64,000 nt of DNA from Gemmataceae bacterium (GTDB taxonomy: Bacteria; Planctomycetota; Planctomycetia; Gemmatales; Gemmataceae). Each line of letters begins with the position of its first letter. Position 1 is the first letter of the stretch. Shown here one piece after another: positions 16,556-25,234 of the stretch. The translations under genes were made by a program, and so were the position numbers. Below the pieces are notes generated by a model. The model was not told the DNA's origin and did no database searches. It saw only the letters and a program-made list of their open reading frames with translations. The DNA is taken from the NCBI GenBank assembly GCA_901538445.1, contig LR594584.1:4371006-4435005 (forward strand), read 5' to 3'.

Positions 16556-19123
16556 TCAGTTCCCCGGTCGCTTGCGGTAGATGAAGGAGTCGGACGTCAG
16601 GAGCGATTGCACCACGGCCTTGAAGCTGCCGCCGCTGGCGAGGTACGCCCGGTCGGCGTCGATCAGGGTCCGGGAATCGGAGGGCAGTTCGTTGCGGCCC
16701 AGGAAGAACCGGAACGCGTGGCGGATGATCGACTGCCGCACGCGGTCCGACTTCGCCAGCCGGTCGATGAGGTCGGAGGCGTCCTTGACCTCGCCGTCGA
16801 GGTTCGGGTCGTCCGTGCCGGACAGGAACCCGGTCGGGTCGATCGGCTTGGTCTTGTAGACGTCGAACGTCGTCTTGCCGTTGCCGGCCCGGACGAGGTT
16901 GTCCGGGTGCTCCAGGAGCTCCTGGGTGCGGAACCGGCCGAAGTCGTCGAACTGCTCGAGCGGGTACCCGAGGCCGTTCATCCGGGTGTGACACTTCGCG
17001 CACGCGGCCGACCGGGTCACGGCGTGGACCCGCTCCCGGAGGGACCGGTGCGGGTCGTCCGGCACCTTCGCATCGACGGTGATCGGCACGTCCGGCACGA
17101 CGCCGGCGAGGAGCTTCTCCCGGATCCACCGGCCGCGGCGAATGGGGTCCGTCGCGGAGTTCGCGGAGAACGCGATGAGCCACGCCGGGTGGGTCAGGAT
17201 CCCCTTGCGGTTCGGAACCCGGAACGGCTGTTCGACCGGGTAGTCCCAGAACTCCGGGGTGTCCTTGGGTTCCTTGAAGTTGGCGTTCTCGACGCCGAGG
17301 TAGCGGAATCGGTTCGGGGTCGGCGGGAGGCTGTAGCTGGGGGAGTGCTCGTAGTAGTAGCCGTGGGTGAACGGCCCGCGGGTGAACGGCGTGCGGCCCT
17401 GCCCGAAGGTGTCCCGGAACCAGTACATGTACGACAGGAACGACCGCTTCTCCCGCCACAGTTCCTTGGCCCGCGGGTCCACGATCTTGGCGGCCACGAG
17501 CAACTTCTGGTGCTCGGCCATCACCTCCTCGGGCCTGGTCCTCCAGGGGGTGTCCTTGAGCGTGTCCCACACCTTCTTCCAGTCCGCGATGAGCGCCCGG
17601 CCGGTCGCCGTGTCCATGTTGTGGTACACGAAGTACTCGTCCGACGTCAGCAACCGCTCGAACACCTTCTGGTCGCGTTCCACCTGGGTCAGCACGAACT
17701 CGTCGGCCTCGTGGACCAGCCAGCCCGGGGACCCCAGGTGCCCGCGGTCGGGGTTCTGGTAGTAGCCGCCGCTCCGGGGGACGTCCTTGAAGACCTTGGT
17801 CGCACCGGGGTAGCCGAAGAACTCGCGGAAGAACCGGACCAGCTTCGGGTGGGCGGTCGCGTGCGAGTTGATGTGCATCCCGTTGAGGGAGCGGTCCACC
17901 TGCCCGCGGAACGACGTCGTGTCGGCGAGGATCCGCCGGACCTCGCGCTCGTAGTCGGCCCGCGTCGCCAGTTTGCCACCCTCGGCCGCCGCGAGGAGGG
18001 CCCCGTCCGGCCCGCGGTCGCCGAGCGCGTAGGCGAGGGCGAACGCCGCCTCCCGCGGGGCGAGCGGCACCCGGCCGTACTCGTCCGGCTCCCCGGCCCC
18101 GAACTCGACGCGGTACACGAACTCCGATTCCAGCAAAACGGCCTTCAGCATCTCCCGGAGGCCGTCGGTGTTGCCGCCCACCTTGATCGCCTGCCGGGTG
18201 AGGTCGAGGTACTGCGCGAGTTCGGCCTCGGTCGGCGGCCGGCGCAGCGCGAGCCGGAACTGGGACCGAATCGCGGCTCGCACTTCCTCGTCCGACGGCG
18301 GGGTGGTCTTGAGGACGATCGCCTCAAGCGCCGCGGGCGTCTCCTTGGGGAACCACTTGTCCTTGGGGTCGGCCGCGACCGCCTTCGGGTCGCCCGCCTT
18401 CACCCGCGCGGCGTGCAGTTGCTTGGACGCGATCCACTCCGCGTTGCCGAGCATGGCGAGCAGGTGGCCCCCGTCGAGTCGGGTCAGGTCGTAGTACCGC
18501 ACCCCGGCGTGGTCGGGGAGCACGAACGGGTTCGTCACCCCGTAGAACCCGGACCGCCGAAACCTGTCCCGCTCCTGGCCCTCGAGCTGGAACACGTCCA
18601 GCACGCGCTCGTCAAAAATCTGCGGGCTGACGAGCCAGCGGCGGGCGGGCGTGTACGGCTTGTCCTTGTTCGACCCGTCGAACAAGGCGGCGTGGTCCAC
18701 GTAGTTGCCGGCGTCCGGGTACGGCAGCCGGTCGTCGAGCTTCGAGGCCTTGTGGGCTCGCAGCTCGCGGCGGACCCAGTCAGCGAGGGCCGCGTGTTCC
18801 TTCTGGGCAGGTTGCTCGGACGCGGCAGGCGGCATCATGCGGAAGAACAACTGGTCCTGCACCCTGTTCAGGACGTCGAGGCGCTCGTTGAGCTTGAGCT
18901 TCTCCAGGTCCTCCAGCCGCACGCCGCCCTTACCGGTGGCACCGTGGCAGTCCACGCAGTACGCTGCCAGCACGACCCGCACGTCGTTCGGCACCGCGAA
19001 CTCGCCCGGCGCGTCCGCGGCACGCGCCGCCGGACACGCGCTGCCCGTGAGCGCCAGCAGCGCCAGGAGGCGATTGAAGTACGCGGGGGCGGAACGCGAG
19101 GGGTGGCGGGCGCGGGTTCGCAT
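16556..19123 (-). CDS. Planctomycete multi-domain cytochrome (DUF1587/1595/1592/1588/1585)
   Basis: 855 aa. A signal peptide (residues 1-37) is followed by a haem-binding motif CVDCH in the N-terminal DUF1587-type domain. DUF1595, DUF1592 (VRFFREFFGYPGATKVFKDV region) and DUF1588 come next, with a second haem motif CAKCH near residue 700. It ends with DUF1585 (SGGSFKAVVQSLLTSDSFIY). The protein is expected to be a periplasmic c-type haem protein working with the DUF1552 partner in oxidation or degradation of an unknown, probably carbohydrate, substrate. The start at 19123 is the ATG just before the signal peptide; the upstream open frame overlaps the divergent regulator and is rejected. It is divergent from the XylR-like gene. 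Confidence 0.88.
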   Translation of the reverse strand: MRTRARHPSRSAPAYFNRLLALLALTGSACPAARAADAPGEFAVPNDVRVVLAAYCVDCHGATGKGGVRLEDLEKLKLNERLDVLNRVQDQLFFRMMPPAASEQPAQKEHAALADWVRRELRAHKASKLDDRLPYPDAGNYVDHAALFDGSNKDKPYTPARRWLVSPQIFDERVLDVFQLEGQERDRFRRSGFYGVTNPFVLPDHAGVRYYDLTRLDGGHLLAMLGNAEWIASKQLHAARVKAGDPKAVAADPKDKWFPKETPAALEAIVLKTTPPSDEEVRAAIRSQFRLALRRPPTEAELAQYLDLTRQAIKVGGNTDGLREMLKAVLLESEFVYRVEFGAGEPDEYGRVPLAPREAAFALAYALGDRGPDGALLAAAEGGKLATRADYEREVRRILADTTSFRGQVDRSLNGMHINSHATAHPKLVRFFREFFGYPGATKVFKDVPRSGGYYQNPDRGHLGSPGWLVHEADEFVLTQVERDQKVFERLLTSDEYFVYHNMDTATGRALIADWKKVWDTLKDTPWRTRPEEVMAEHQKLLVAAKIVDPRAKELWREKRSFLSYMYWFRDTFGQGRTPFTRGPFTHGYYYEHSPSYSLPPTPNRFRYLGVENANFKEPKDTPEFWDYPVEQPFRVPNRKGILTHPAWLIAFSANSATDPIRRGRWIREKLLAGVVPDVPITVDAKVPDDPHRSLRERVHAVTRSAACAKCHTRMNGLGYPLEQFDDFGRFRTQELLEHPDNLVRAGNGKTTFDVYKTKPIDPTGFLSGTDDPNLDGEVKDASDLIDRLAKSDRVRQSIIRHAFRFFLGRNELPSDSRTLIDADRAYLASGGSFKAVVQSLLTSDSFIYRKRPGN

Positions 19124-19181
19124 GGGTCTCTTTCGCTCGCGTACGGCACTCGACCGATCGGCGGGTCGGCGGGCGGGCCAC

Positions 19182-19210
19182 TTGCACGGGGCGGGGTCGG
19201 CACTCATAAT
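19182..19210 (+). promoter_or_regulatory. Candidate sigma-70-type promoter of the XylR-like gene
   Basis: TTGCAC (19182-19187) and CATAAT (19205-19210) are separated by 17 bp, and an A-run follows at about 19239. It sits in the 145-bp divergent region, 58 bases before the start at 19269. The call is by eye only. Confidence 0.4.
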
Positions 19211-19268
19211 GGTCCCAGGTCCGCGTGCCGATTGGTGGAAAAAAAGTAACGAACCCGGGAAGCGCCGT

Positions 19269-20444
19269 ATGGGCCGCAAGCCGCGCCGAGTCGCGCTGAT
19301 GCTCGACCTCCAGTGGCCGTACAAGCGGCACTCGGAGATCTTCGCCGGGATCCAGCGGTACGCGGGGGAGCACGGGTGGGCGTCGATCATCGACGAGTTC
19401 GCCCACGACACCCTCCGCCGGCCCCGGAGCGGGGCCGACCGGTACGACGGGATCGTGGCCCGGGTGAGCCACCCCCTCGCGCGGCTCGCGAAGAAGCGGG
19501 GCGTGCCGGTGGTGAACGTGTGGCCCAGCTCCCCGGCCCGGCACCTCGTGCCGGGCGTGTTTCCCGATTCGACGGCGAGCGGGCGGATCGTGGCCGAGCA
19601 CCTGCTGGCCCGCGGGTTCCGCGCGTTCGCCACGCTGACCTCGCCCCACAACGTGGACAACGACCTGGAGGTCCGGGAGTTCACGCGGTTGGTCCGCGAG
19701 GCCGGGTTCGGGTGCGCGTCCGCGCTGATCCCGCAGCACCCGCACCAGGACGTCGCGCACTGGCGGAAGACCGAGCGGCTCATCGAACGGGCGCTGAACT
19801 CGTGGGCGACGCCGATCGGCGTGTACGTCGGCCAGGAGACGTCCGGGCGGCTGGTGGTGCAGGCGAGCCACCGCCGGGGGTGGCGGATCCCGGAGGACGT
19901 GGCGATCGTCGCCGGGAAGAACGAGGTGACCCTGTGCGAGCAGCCCCGCCCCTCGCTCACCAGCATCGAGATCGGGTACGAGCGGATCGGGTACGCGGCC
20001 GCCGAACTGCTCGACCAACTGATGGACGGGCGCGAGCCGCCGGCCGAGCCGGTGCGGCTGGCCCCCGAGGGCCTGGTGGTGCGGGAGTCGACCGACTTCT
20101 TCGCCGTGGACAACGTGCTCGTGGCGGCCGCCCTGGCCCACATCGCGGCGCACAGCCACCGGCCCCTCGGCCCGGACGACGTCGCGCGGGCCGTCGGGGC
20201 CGAGACCCGGACGCTCCAGAACCACTTCCAGAGGACCCTCAAGCGGCCGGTCGCGGCGGAGATCCGCCGGGTCCGCATCGAGCGGGCGAAGCGCGAACTG
20301 GCGCAGAGCGACCGGGCCCTCGCGGTGATCGCCCGGGACGTGGGGTTCGGGACCATTCAGCGGCTCTACGAGGTGTTCCGCCGCGAGCTCGGCATGAGCC
20401 CGGGCGAGTACCGGTCGCAGCGCCAGTTGAAGAGCAACGCGTGA
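19269..20444 (+). CDS. XylR-like AraC-family regulator with periplasmic-binding-protein sensor
   Basis: 391 aa. Residues about 5-275 form a LacI/periplasmic-binding-protein-like sensor (RRVALMLDLQWPYKRHSEIF near the start, PSLTSIEIGYERIGYAAAEL near its end). Residues 290-385 form an AraC-type double helix-turn-helix (RTLQNHFQRTLKRPVAAEIR, then VGFGTIQRLYEVFRRELGMS). This is the layout of E. coli XylR and of its many planctomycete paralogues, which sense a sugar directly in the cytoplasm and activate neighbouring genes. The ATG at 19269 starts just before the first strand of the sensor. It is divergent from the DUF1592-DUF1552-sulfatase block and precedes the DUF1501 gene, so it may control both; the ligand is unknown. 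Confidence 0.88.
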   Translation: MGRKPRRVALMLDLQWPYKRHSEIFAGIQRYAGEHGWASIIDEFAHDTLRRPRSGADRYDGIVARVSHPLARLAKKRGVPVVNVWPSSPARHLVPGVFPDSTASGRIVAEHLLARGFRAFATLTSPHNVDNDLEVREFTRLVREAGFGCASALIPQHPHQDVAHWRKTERLIERALNSWATPIGVYVGQETSGRLVVQASHRRGWRIPEDVAIVAGKNEVTLCEQPRPSLTSIEIGYERIGYAAAELLDQLMDGREPPAEPVRLAPEGLVVRESTDFFAVDNVLVAAALAHIAAHSHRPLGPDDVARAVGAETRTLQNHFQRTLKRPVAAEIRRVRIERAKRELAQSDRALAVIARDVGFGTIQRLYEVFRRELGMSPGEYRSQRQLKSNA

Positions 20445-20460
20445 CGGGGGCGGATTTCCG

Positions 20461-20489
20461 TTCCCACGGCCGCACCGGGGCCTCATAAT
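20461..20489 (+). promoter_or_regulatory. Candidate promoter of the DUF1501 gene
   Basis: TTCCCA (20461-20466) and CATAAT (20484-20489) are 17 bp apart. The same CCTCATAAT/ACTCATAAT core and spacing is seen before the XylR-like gene. The -10 box ends 69 bases before the start at 20559. Confidence 0.4.
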
Positions 20490-20558
20490 CACGGGACCGA
20501 ACCGGGGACGCTGCCGCCCTCCCCTCCCGCCCCACCGACTCACTGCGAGGCTCCACGC

Positions 20559-21923
20559 ATGACCGGGTCGCACGCCGCCGTCTCCCGCCGGGCCGCCCTT
20601 CGCGTGGGCGGGGCCGGGCTGTTCGGCATGTCGTTCCCGCGGTTTCTCGAAGCCGCCGAGAAGCCGAAGGCCCGGCACAAGGCCAGCGCCAGGGCGGTCA
20701 TCTTCCTGCACCAGTGGGGCGGCCCCGGCCAGCAGGAGACGTTCGACCCCAAGCCGGACGCGCCGGACAACGTCCGCGGGTGGTACGGGGCCACGAAAAC
20801 CAAGATCCCCGGCGTGCTGTTCGGGGAGAAGATCCCGAAGCTCGCGGCGATGGCCGACCAGTTCACCGTCGTGCGGTGCCTCCAGCACAACATGAAGAAC
20901 CACAACTCGGCGGGGTACTACAGCCTCACCGGGGTGGCCCCGCCGACCGACGACCAGCGGCTCCGCGACTCGCTCGAACTGTACCCGGCCTACGGGAGCA
21001 TCGTCGACAAGCTCGCGCCCACGCCGAAGGGCACCTCCACGTTCGTGAGCTTCCCGCACGTCATCGCCGACGGGTCCATCACCCCCGGCCAGCACGCGAG
21101 CTTCCTCGGCAAGGGCCACAACCCGCTGTTCGTGAACCAGGACCCGAACAAGCCCGACTTCAAGCTCCCGGAACTCACGCTCCCGGCGAACCTGAACGTC
21201 GAGCGGCTCGAAAGCCGCCGCGACATCCTCAAGCTCATCGACGAGCAGGCCGAACTGCTCGAAACGTCGCTCGTCGCCCAGGGGCTCGACGAGAGCTACC
21301 AGAAGGCCGTCGCGATGCTGACGAGCCCGCGGTTCAAGCAAGCGTTCGACCTGACCCGCGAGGACAAGAAGACCCGCGACGCCTACGGCGACACCACCTA
21401 CGGCCAGAGCTGCCTGCTGGCCCGGCGGTGCGTCGAGGCGGGGGCGAAGTTCGTGAACGTGTACTTCTCGCGGGCGATCGGCGGCAAGGGCCAGGGCTGG
21501 GACTACCACGGGTTCAACAAGGAGAACGTCCCCGATCGGCTCAAAGAACTCCTGCCGATGACGGACCAGACGCTCCCGGCGCTGCTGACCGACCTGACCG
21601 ACCGCGGGATGATCGACGATGTGCTAGTGGTGTGGGTCGGCGAGTTCGGCCGCACGCCGCGGATCAGCTCCAACGGCGGCCGCGACCACTGGCCACAGTG
21701 CTACAGTGCGGTGCTGGCCGGGGGCGGCACCAAGAAGGGCTTCGTGTACGGGGCGAGCGACAAGATCGGCGCGTACGCGACGACCGGTCAGGCGCGGCCC
21801 GAGGACCTCGCCGCGACGATGTTCGCGGCGCTCGGGATCGACCCCGACACCGAGATCACCGACAAGCTGAACCGCCCGCTGCCGATCTCCCGCGGCGTCC
21901 CGCTCCGCGAGCTGTTCGCGTGA
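20559..21923 (+). CDS. DUF1501-domain exported protein
   Basis: 454 aa with a twin-arginine signal (VSRRAALRVGGAGLFGMSFP) and a full DUF1501 domain of the alkaline-phosphatase-like fold. Markers are AVIFLHQWGGPGQQETFDPK, DNVRGWYGATKTKIPGVLFG, MKNHNSAGYYSLTG, WDYHGFNKEN and VGEFGRTPRISSNGGRDHWP. DUF1501 proteins are Tat-exported and usually paired with a PSD1 or DUF1553 cytochrome gene; here the nearest cytochrome is the DUF1592 gene on the other side of the regulator. The enzymatic role is unknown; sulfatase-like chemistry is plausible from the fold. GAGG precedes the ATG. Confidence 0.9.
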   Translation: MTGSHAAVSRRAALRVGGAGLFGMSFPRFLEAAEKPKARHKASARAVIFLHQWGGPGQQETFDPKPDAPDNVRGWYGATKTKIPGVLFGEKIPKLAAMADQFTVVRCLQHNMKNHNSAGYYSLTGVAPPTDDQRLRDSLELYPAYGSIVDKLAPTPKGTSTFVSFPHVIADGSITPGQHASFLGKGHNPLFVNQDPNKPDFKLPELTLPANLNVERLESRRDILKLIDEQAELLETSLVAQGLDESYQKAVAMLTSPRFKQAFDLTREDKKTRDAYGDTTYGQSCLLARRCVEAGAKFVNVYFSRAIGGKGQGWDYHGFNKENVPDRLKELLPMTDQTLPALLTDLTDRGMIDDVLVVWVGEFGRTPRISSNGGRDHWPQCYSAVLAGGGTKKGFVYGASDKIGAYATTGQARPEDLAATMFAALGIDPDTEITDKLNRPLPISRGVPLRELFA

Positions 21924-22013
21924 CCGGGTGGCGTTTTGTACGGCCGGCTGTGCTGGCCGAGGTAAAGGCAGGAGGTACTGGGTCAGTTGATCGGTAGCCG
22001 CGGTGCGTTGGTA

Positions 22014-22146
22014 CCCTCTCCCCTTGCGGGAGAGGGTGCCGCGAGTCTGCGAGCGGCGGGTGAGGGGTGAAGGCCTCTGAAGGGTTGGGGCTGTACCCCT
22101 CACCCGGCCGCGAAGCGCGGCCACCCTCTCCCGCAAGGGGAGAGGG
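22014..22146. repeat. 133-bp palindromic REP-like element, intergenic copy
   Basis: The outer arms are 23-bp near-perfect inverted repeats of the type CCCTCTCC..GGGAGAGGG (22014-22036 with 22124-22146). An inner inverted repeat GGGTGAGGGGT/ACCCCTCACCC makes a long hairpin with a small internal loop. It fills the gap between the DUF1501 gene and the convergent gene ending at 22182. Other copies are at 47797-47932 (inside oleC) and 58571-58848 (interrupted). Confidence 0.85.
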
Positions 22147-22181
22147 ACAAGACCCGGGCGCCCGCTGTCCTCCGACCCACA

Positions 22182-22784
22182 TCACCCCTTCTGCAACAGC
22201 GCGTCGAGTACCCAGCACCCGCGGGCGTGGCGGGCCTTCTTCTGACGGCAGTGGTCGAGAACGAGTGCGTCGTCGCACCCGGCGTCTTGCAGCGCGTCGG
22301 CCAGGATCGGCATCCGGTCGAACGCGCGGTCCTCGTAGATCCCCTTCGCGAGCGCGACAACCGTTGACGTGAGCCACTCCGGGTCGGCGGTCGCGTCGCG
22401 GAACGGCCACGGGCCGAACAGCTCGCGCAAGAAGTGCGCGGCCGCACGGATCGCCGGCTTGCCGCGCACGCCCCACCCGGCCGGCGCACCGGCGGTGGCG
22501 GTCACGGCCTCCTTCGCGTCGGGGCCGAAGAACACGACGCGAGTGGCGGCGTAGATTTCGAGCGCCTCGGACGGTGCGGTTCCGTCGTCGCCCCAGCGCT
22601 CGATGAGCGCCGCGCGTGCGGCCAGCTCGGCGCGGCCGCCGGTCTGCCGGAGCCGCGGGGCCTGCCACGCCCAGAACGCGGCGAGGTACAGCCGCAGCAC
22701 CCGCTCGGTGGCCCGCGGCGAGGCGACCGCCAGGGCCGCCATCGCCTTCGGGTCGAACGACTCCCACCACTCGTCTTCGGTCAT
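22182..22784 (-). CDS. Gemmata-type small protein of unknown function, 200 aa
   Basis: It begins MTEDEWWESFDP and ends with the segment AFDRMPILADALQDAGCDDA followed by HCR and RGCWVLDALLQKG. This N-terminal/C-terminal pair recalls a large paralogous family in Gemmata genomes whose members share a conserved start and an 'AIYD-RAFDRLP-LADAL-DAGC' tail; no function is known. The middle is Ala-rich and helical. The start at 22784 is the only ATG that keeps the family N-terminus. It stands alone on the minus strand between a palindrome and the glycosyltransferase gene. Confidence 0.65.
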   Translation of the reverse strand: MTEDEWWESFDPKAMAALAVASPRATERVLRLYLAAFWAWQAPRLRQTGGRAELAARAALIERWGDDGTAPSEALEIYAATRVVFFGPDAKEAVTATAGAPAGWGVRGKPAIRAAAHFLRELFGPWPFRDATADPEWLTSTVVALAKGIYEDRAFDRMPILADALQDAGCDDALVLDHCRQKKARHARGCWVLDALLQKG

Positions 22785-22862
22785 GGTCTCGCCCGGTCGC
22801 GCGGGAACTCGCCCCCGACCGGATCATAGCAGACGTGCCGCGCCGCTCGCACCCGCACAAAA

Positions 22863-24566
22863 TTACCGCGCGGCCACATCGGGCGAGCGCTCGTTGGTCA
22901 CCACCAGCACGTCGCACCGCTTCAGGAAGTCGTACCGTCTGGCGACGACGCGGGCCGTCGGCACGTCGGCCGACAACTTCTCCCACGCGGCCCCGTGGAC
23001 GAACACGTACCCCGGGGTCGGAACCGCCAGGAACTCGGCGACCGCCGCGGGGGCGTCGAGCCGGGCCACCTCGCGGCCGGTGTAGAACACGACGCTCGGC
23101 TCGAACCACCCGAACGCCGCCACGCGCAGGTCGCGGGTCGGGTCGCCGAGGCCGGTCGTCGCGACGAGCGCTCGCGGGGCGCGCTTCTGGTCCAGGATCG
23201 CCGGCGTACAGGCCATCATCGGCGCGATGAACGCCACCGCGGCCACGGCCAGGCCCGCGACCGCCGCGTGCCGGTCGCCCTGCCGCACCTTCCAGCCGAA
23301 CCAAACGCCCGCAGCGATCGGGACGAGCCCGAGCGGTGCCCACGTCATTAGACCGGGGAACATGCGGTCGGCGAACAGCATCCCGCCGATGGTGACGGCC
23401 CCGATGACGAGCATCCCGGCGGCCCCGGCCGGCATGAGCCACCGCGGCACGGCCAGCGTGCCGTCGCGCCAGGCGATCAGGAACCGGGCGGTGAGGACCG
23501 CGAGCGCCGGGTACAGCGGGAACACGTAGTTCGGGAGCTTCGTCGCCGCCGCCGAGAAGAACACGAGGTACAGCCCGGCCCAGCAGACGAGGAACCTTGC
23601 CGCCCGAGTAGCAGGGGAGAGAGGGACAAGGGGACCTGGGGACAAGGAGACAAGCGGAGAAGACCCGGTGTCTTCCTCTCCTTGTCTCCCCGTCTCCTTG
23701 TCTCCTTGTCTTGCCGTAAAGCGCACGCCGTACCACACGGCCGCGAGGAGGAACGCGGACCACGGGCTGAACAGCACGGTGACCGTGAGCGGGTAGAACC
23801 ACACGCCGCCGCTGTGCCCCTCCATCGCGCTCCGGAACCGGTTCACGTTCTCGTTGCCGAAGAACGCCCAGAGCCACTCGCCGCGCGTCTCCGCGGCGAC
23901 CAGCCCGTACCACGGGATGCCGACCAGGATGAAGGTGCCCGCGGCCGCGAAGAACCGGCGGTCGAGGAGCCGGCCGAGTTCGCGGTTCCAGGCGAAGTAC
24001 GCGAGGATCACCGCCCCCGGCAGCGCGAGGCCGACCGGCCCTTTCGTGAGCATCGCCAGCCCGCACGCGGCCGCCGTCGGCACCCACCACCGCCGCGACC
24101 CGTTCTGGTGGAGCGTCCAGAACAGGTAGTACGTGAGCGTCGTGTACAGAAGCAGCGTGGCGTCGGGCGTGGCCGCGTGCGTGAGGATCGCGAAGTGGCT
24201 CACCGACGCGAGCACGACGCCGGCCAGCAGGCCGGTCGGGCGGCCGAACATGCTGCGGGCGAGTTCGTAGGTGAGCAGCACGATCACCCAGCCCGCGAGG
24301 ACCGACGGGAGCCGGGCCGACCACTCGCTGACGCCGAACGCGGCGTAGCTGGCGCGCTGGAGCCAGTACAGCATCACCGGCTTGGCGGTGCGGAGCTGGT
24401 AATTGAACGTGGGGATCACCCAGGTGTCGGCGTCGCGCATCTCGCGGGCGGCCTGCGAGTTCACCGCCTCGTCCATGTCCCACAGGCTGCCGGCCCCCAG
24501 GTTCGGGAGCGACAGGACGGCGCACGCCGCCAGCAACAGGGTGTAGTCTCGCAGCCGGTTCCGCAT
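22863..24566 (-). CDS. ArnT/PMT-like membrane glycosyltransferase (GT83-type)
   Basis: 567 aa. The first luminal loop has the catalytic acid signature LWDMDEAVNSQAAREM followed by YWLQRASYAAFG and WSARLPSVLAGWV, typical of dolichyl/undecaprenyl-phosphate glycosyltransferases of the ArnT/PMT superfamily. About ten to twelve hydrophobic segments follow, with KGPVGLALPGAVILAYFAWN and KLPNYVFPLYPALAVLTARF as family-typical TM stretches. A small soluble C-terminal domain completes the protein. It would transfer a sugar from a polyprenyl phosphate to lipid A-like or protein acceptors at the periplasmic side. The start at 24566 is the ATG before the first TM. Residues about 285-318 are a repeat-derived insert (RQGDKETGRQGEEDTGSS...). 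Confidence 0.82.
   Translation of the reverse strand: MRNRLRDYTLLLAACAVLSLPNLGAGSLWDMDEAVNSQAAREMRDADTWVIPTFNYQLRTAKPVMLYWLQRASYAAFGVSEWSARLPSVLAGWVIVLLTYELARSMFGRPTGLLAGVVLASVSHFAILTHAATPDATLLLYTTLTYYLFWTLHQNGSRRWWVPTAAACGLAMLTKGPVGLALPGAVILAYFAWNRELGRLLDRRFFAAAGTFILVGIPWYGLVAAETRGEWLWAFFGNENVNRFRSAMEGHSGGVWFYPLTVTVLFSPWSAFLLAAVWYGVRFTARQGDKETGRQGEEDTGSSPLVSLSPGPLVPLSPATRAARFLVCWAGLYLVFFSAAATKLPNYVFPLYPALAVLTARFLIAWRDGTLAVPRWLMPAGAAGMLVIGAVTIGGMLFADRMFPGLMTWAPLGLVPIAAGVWFGWKVRQGDRHAAVAGLAVAAVAFIAPMMACTPAILDQKRAPRALVATTGLGDPTRDLRVAAFGWFEPSVVFYTGREVARLDAPAAVAEFLAVPTPGYVFVHGAAWEKLSADVPTARVVARRYDFLKRCDVLVVTNERSPDVAAR
23614..23711. repeat. Palindromic low-complexity insert inside the glycosyltransferase gene
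   Basis: Runs of GACAAGGAGACAAG are mirrored by CTCCTTGTCTCCTTGTC downstream, giving an imperfect long inverted repeat about 98 bp long. It lies in frame between two membrane segments of the glycosyltransferase and encodes a hydrophilic peptide unrelated to the family. Confidence 0.7.
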
Positions 24567-24658
24567 GGCGAACTCCGTTTCGCGCGTACCTCGGGGCGGC
24601 GGATCATAGCCGGAACGAGTTTGCGTGGGGAGGGCAGGTTCGGAGTTGTGAAGGCGTG

Positions 24659-24780
24659 TTAACCACAGAGCCACAGAGAGCACAGCGAGGAAACCAAACA
24701 CCCAGGGGGAAACCGGGTAAAACCGCGGTTGCTCTCTGCCTTTTCTTCCGCCTCTGTGCTCTCTGTGACTCTGTGGTTAA
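24659..24780. repeat. Palindrome with TTAACCACAGAG ends
   Basis: The 27-nt arms at 24659-24685 and 24754-24780 are inverted repeats with one mismatch, both ending in TTAACCACAGAG / CTCTGTGGTTAA. They enclose about 68 bp. This is a known type of dispersed palindrome in many bacterial genomes. It lies in the 284-bp gap between the glycosyltransferase start and the gene at 24851. Confidence 0.85.
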
Positions 24781-24850
24781 CGCGGCTTGAGTTGGCCTTG
24801 CGGGGTCGGGGGCCGCGGGTATGGTCGTTGCGAACCACGGAGGGCGTGCG

Positions 24851-25168
24851 ATGAACCGGTTCCTGGCGGGTGCGGCGGTGTGGGGCTTCGTCGGCGGCGT
24901 CGCGTACTTCGCGCTCACGCGGTCGGACGCGACCGCGCCGGTCCCCGCCCAGCAGCCGGCCCCCCCGGTCGCCGCACCGGATGTCACCAGCGAGCACCAG
25001 GTGATGAAGCCGCCGGCGCTGCTCGCCGACGTGATCGAACTCACCGACCTCGACCCGCTCCTCGACCCGCCCGCCCGGCCGGTGGGCGGGGTGCCGTTCG
25101 ACGCCGAGCCGATCGTCCCGGTGCAGGCGGTCCAGGCTCCGGAGCGCATCCCGCTGTCGGTCGATTGA
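24851..25168 (+). CDS. Small membrane-anchored protein, 105 aa
   Basis: Not recognised. One N-terminal hydrophobic segment (FLAGAAVWGFVGGVAYFALT) is followed by a Pro/Ala/Val-rich periplasmic or cell-wall-facing tail (APVPAQQPAPPVAAPD) and an acidic region. It could be a small anchor or accessory protein. GGAGGG lies eight bases before the ATG. A promoter candidate for the next gene overlaps its 3' end. Confidence 0.55.
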   Translation: MNRFLAGAAVWGFVGGVAYFALTRSDATAPVPAQQPAPPVAAPDVTSEHQVMKPPALLADVIELTDLDPLLDPPARPVGGVPFDAEPIVPVQAVQAPERIPLSVD

Positions 25169-25192
25169 TCGACCCGGCCCGCCCCGTACAAT
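25165..25192 (+). promoter_or_regulatory. Candidate promoter of the gene at 25235
   Basis: TTGATC (25165-25170) and TACAAT (25187-25192) are 16 bp apart and overlap the stop codon of the upstream gene. The -10 box ends 42 bases before the next start. Confidence 0.45.
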
Positions 25193-25234
25193 GCGCCGGT
25201 GTCGGTCGTCACGCACCACACCGGAGTACGTCAC

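Noticed and set aside
22014-22146. Palindrome after the DUF1501 gene considered as an ordinary terminator
   Set aside because: The same sequence occurs inside oleC and between the synthase genes, so it is a dispersed repeat, even if it may also stop transcription here.
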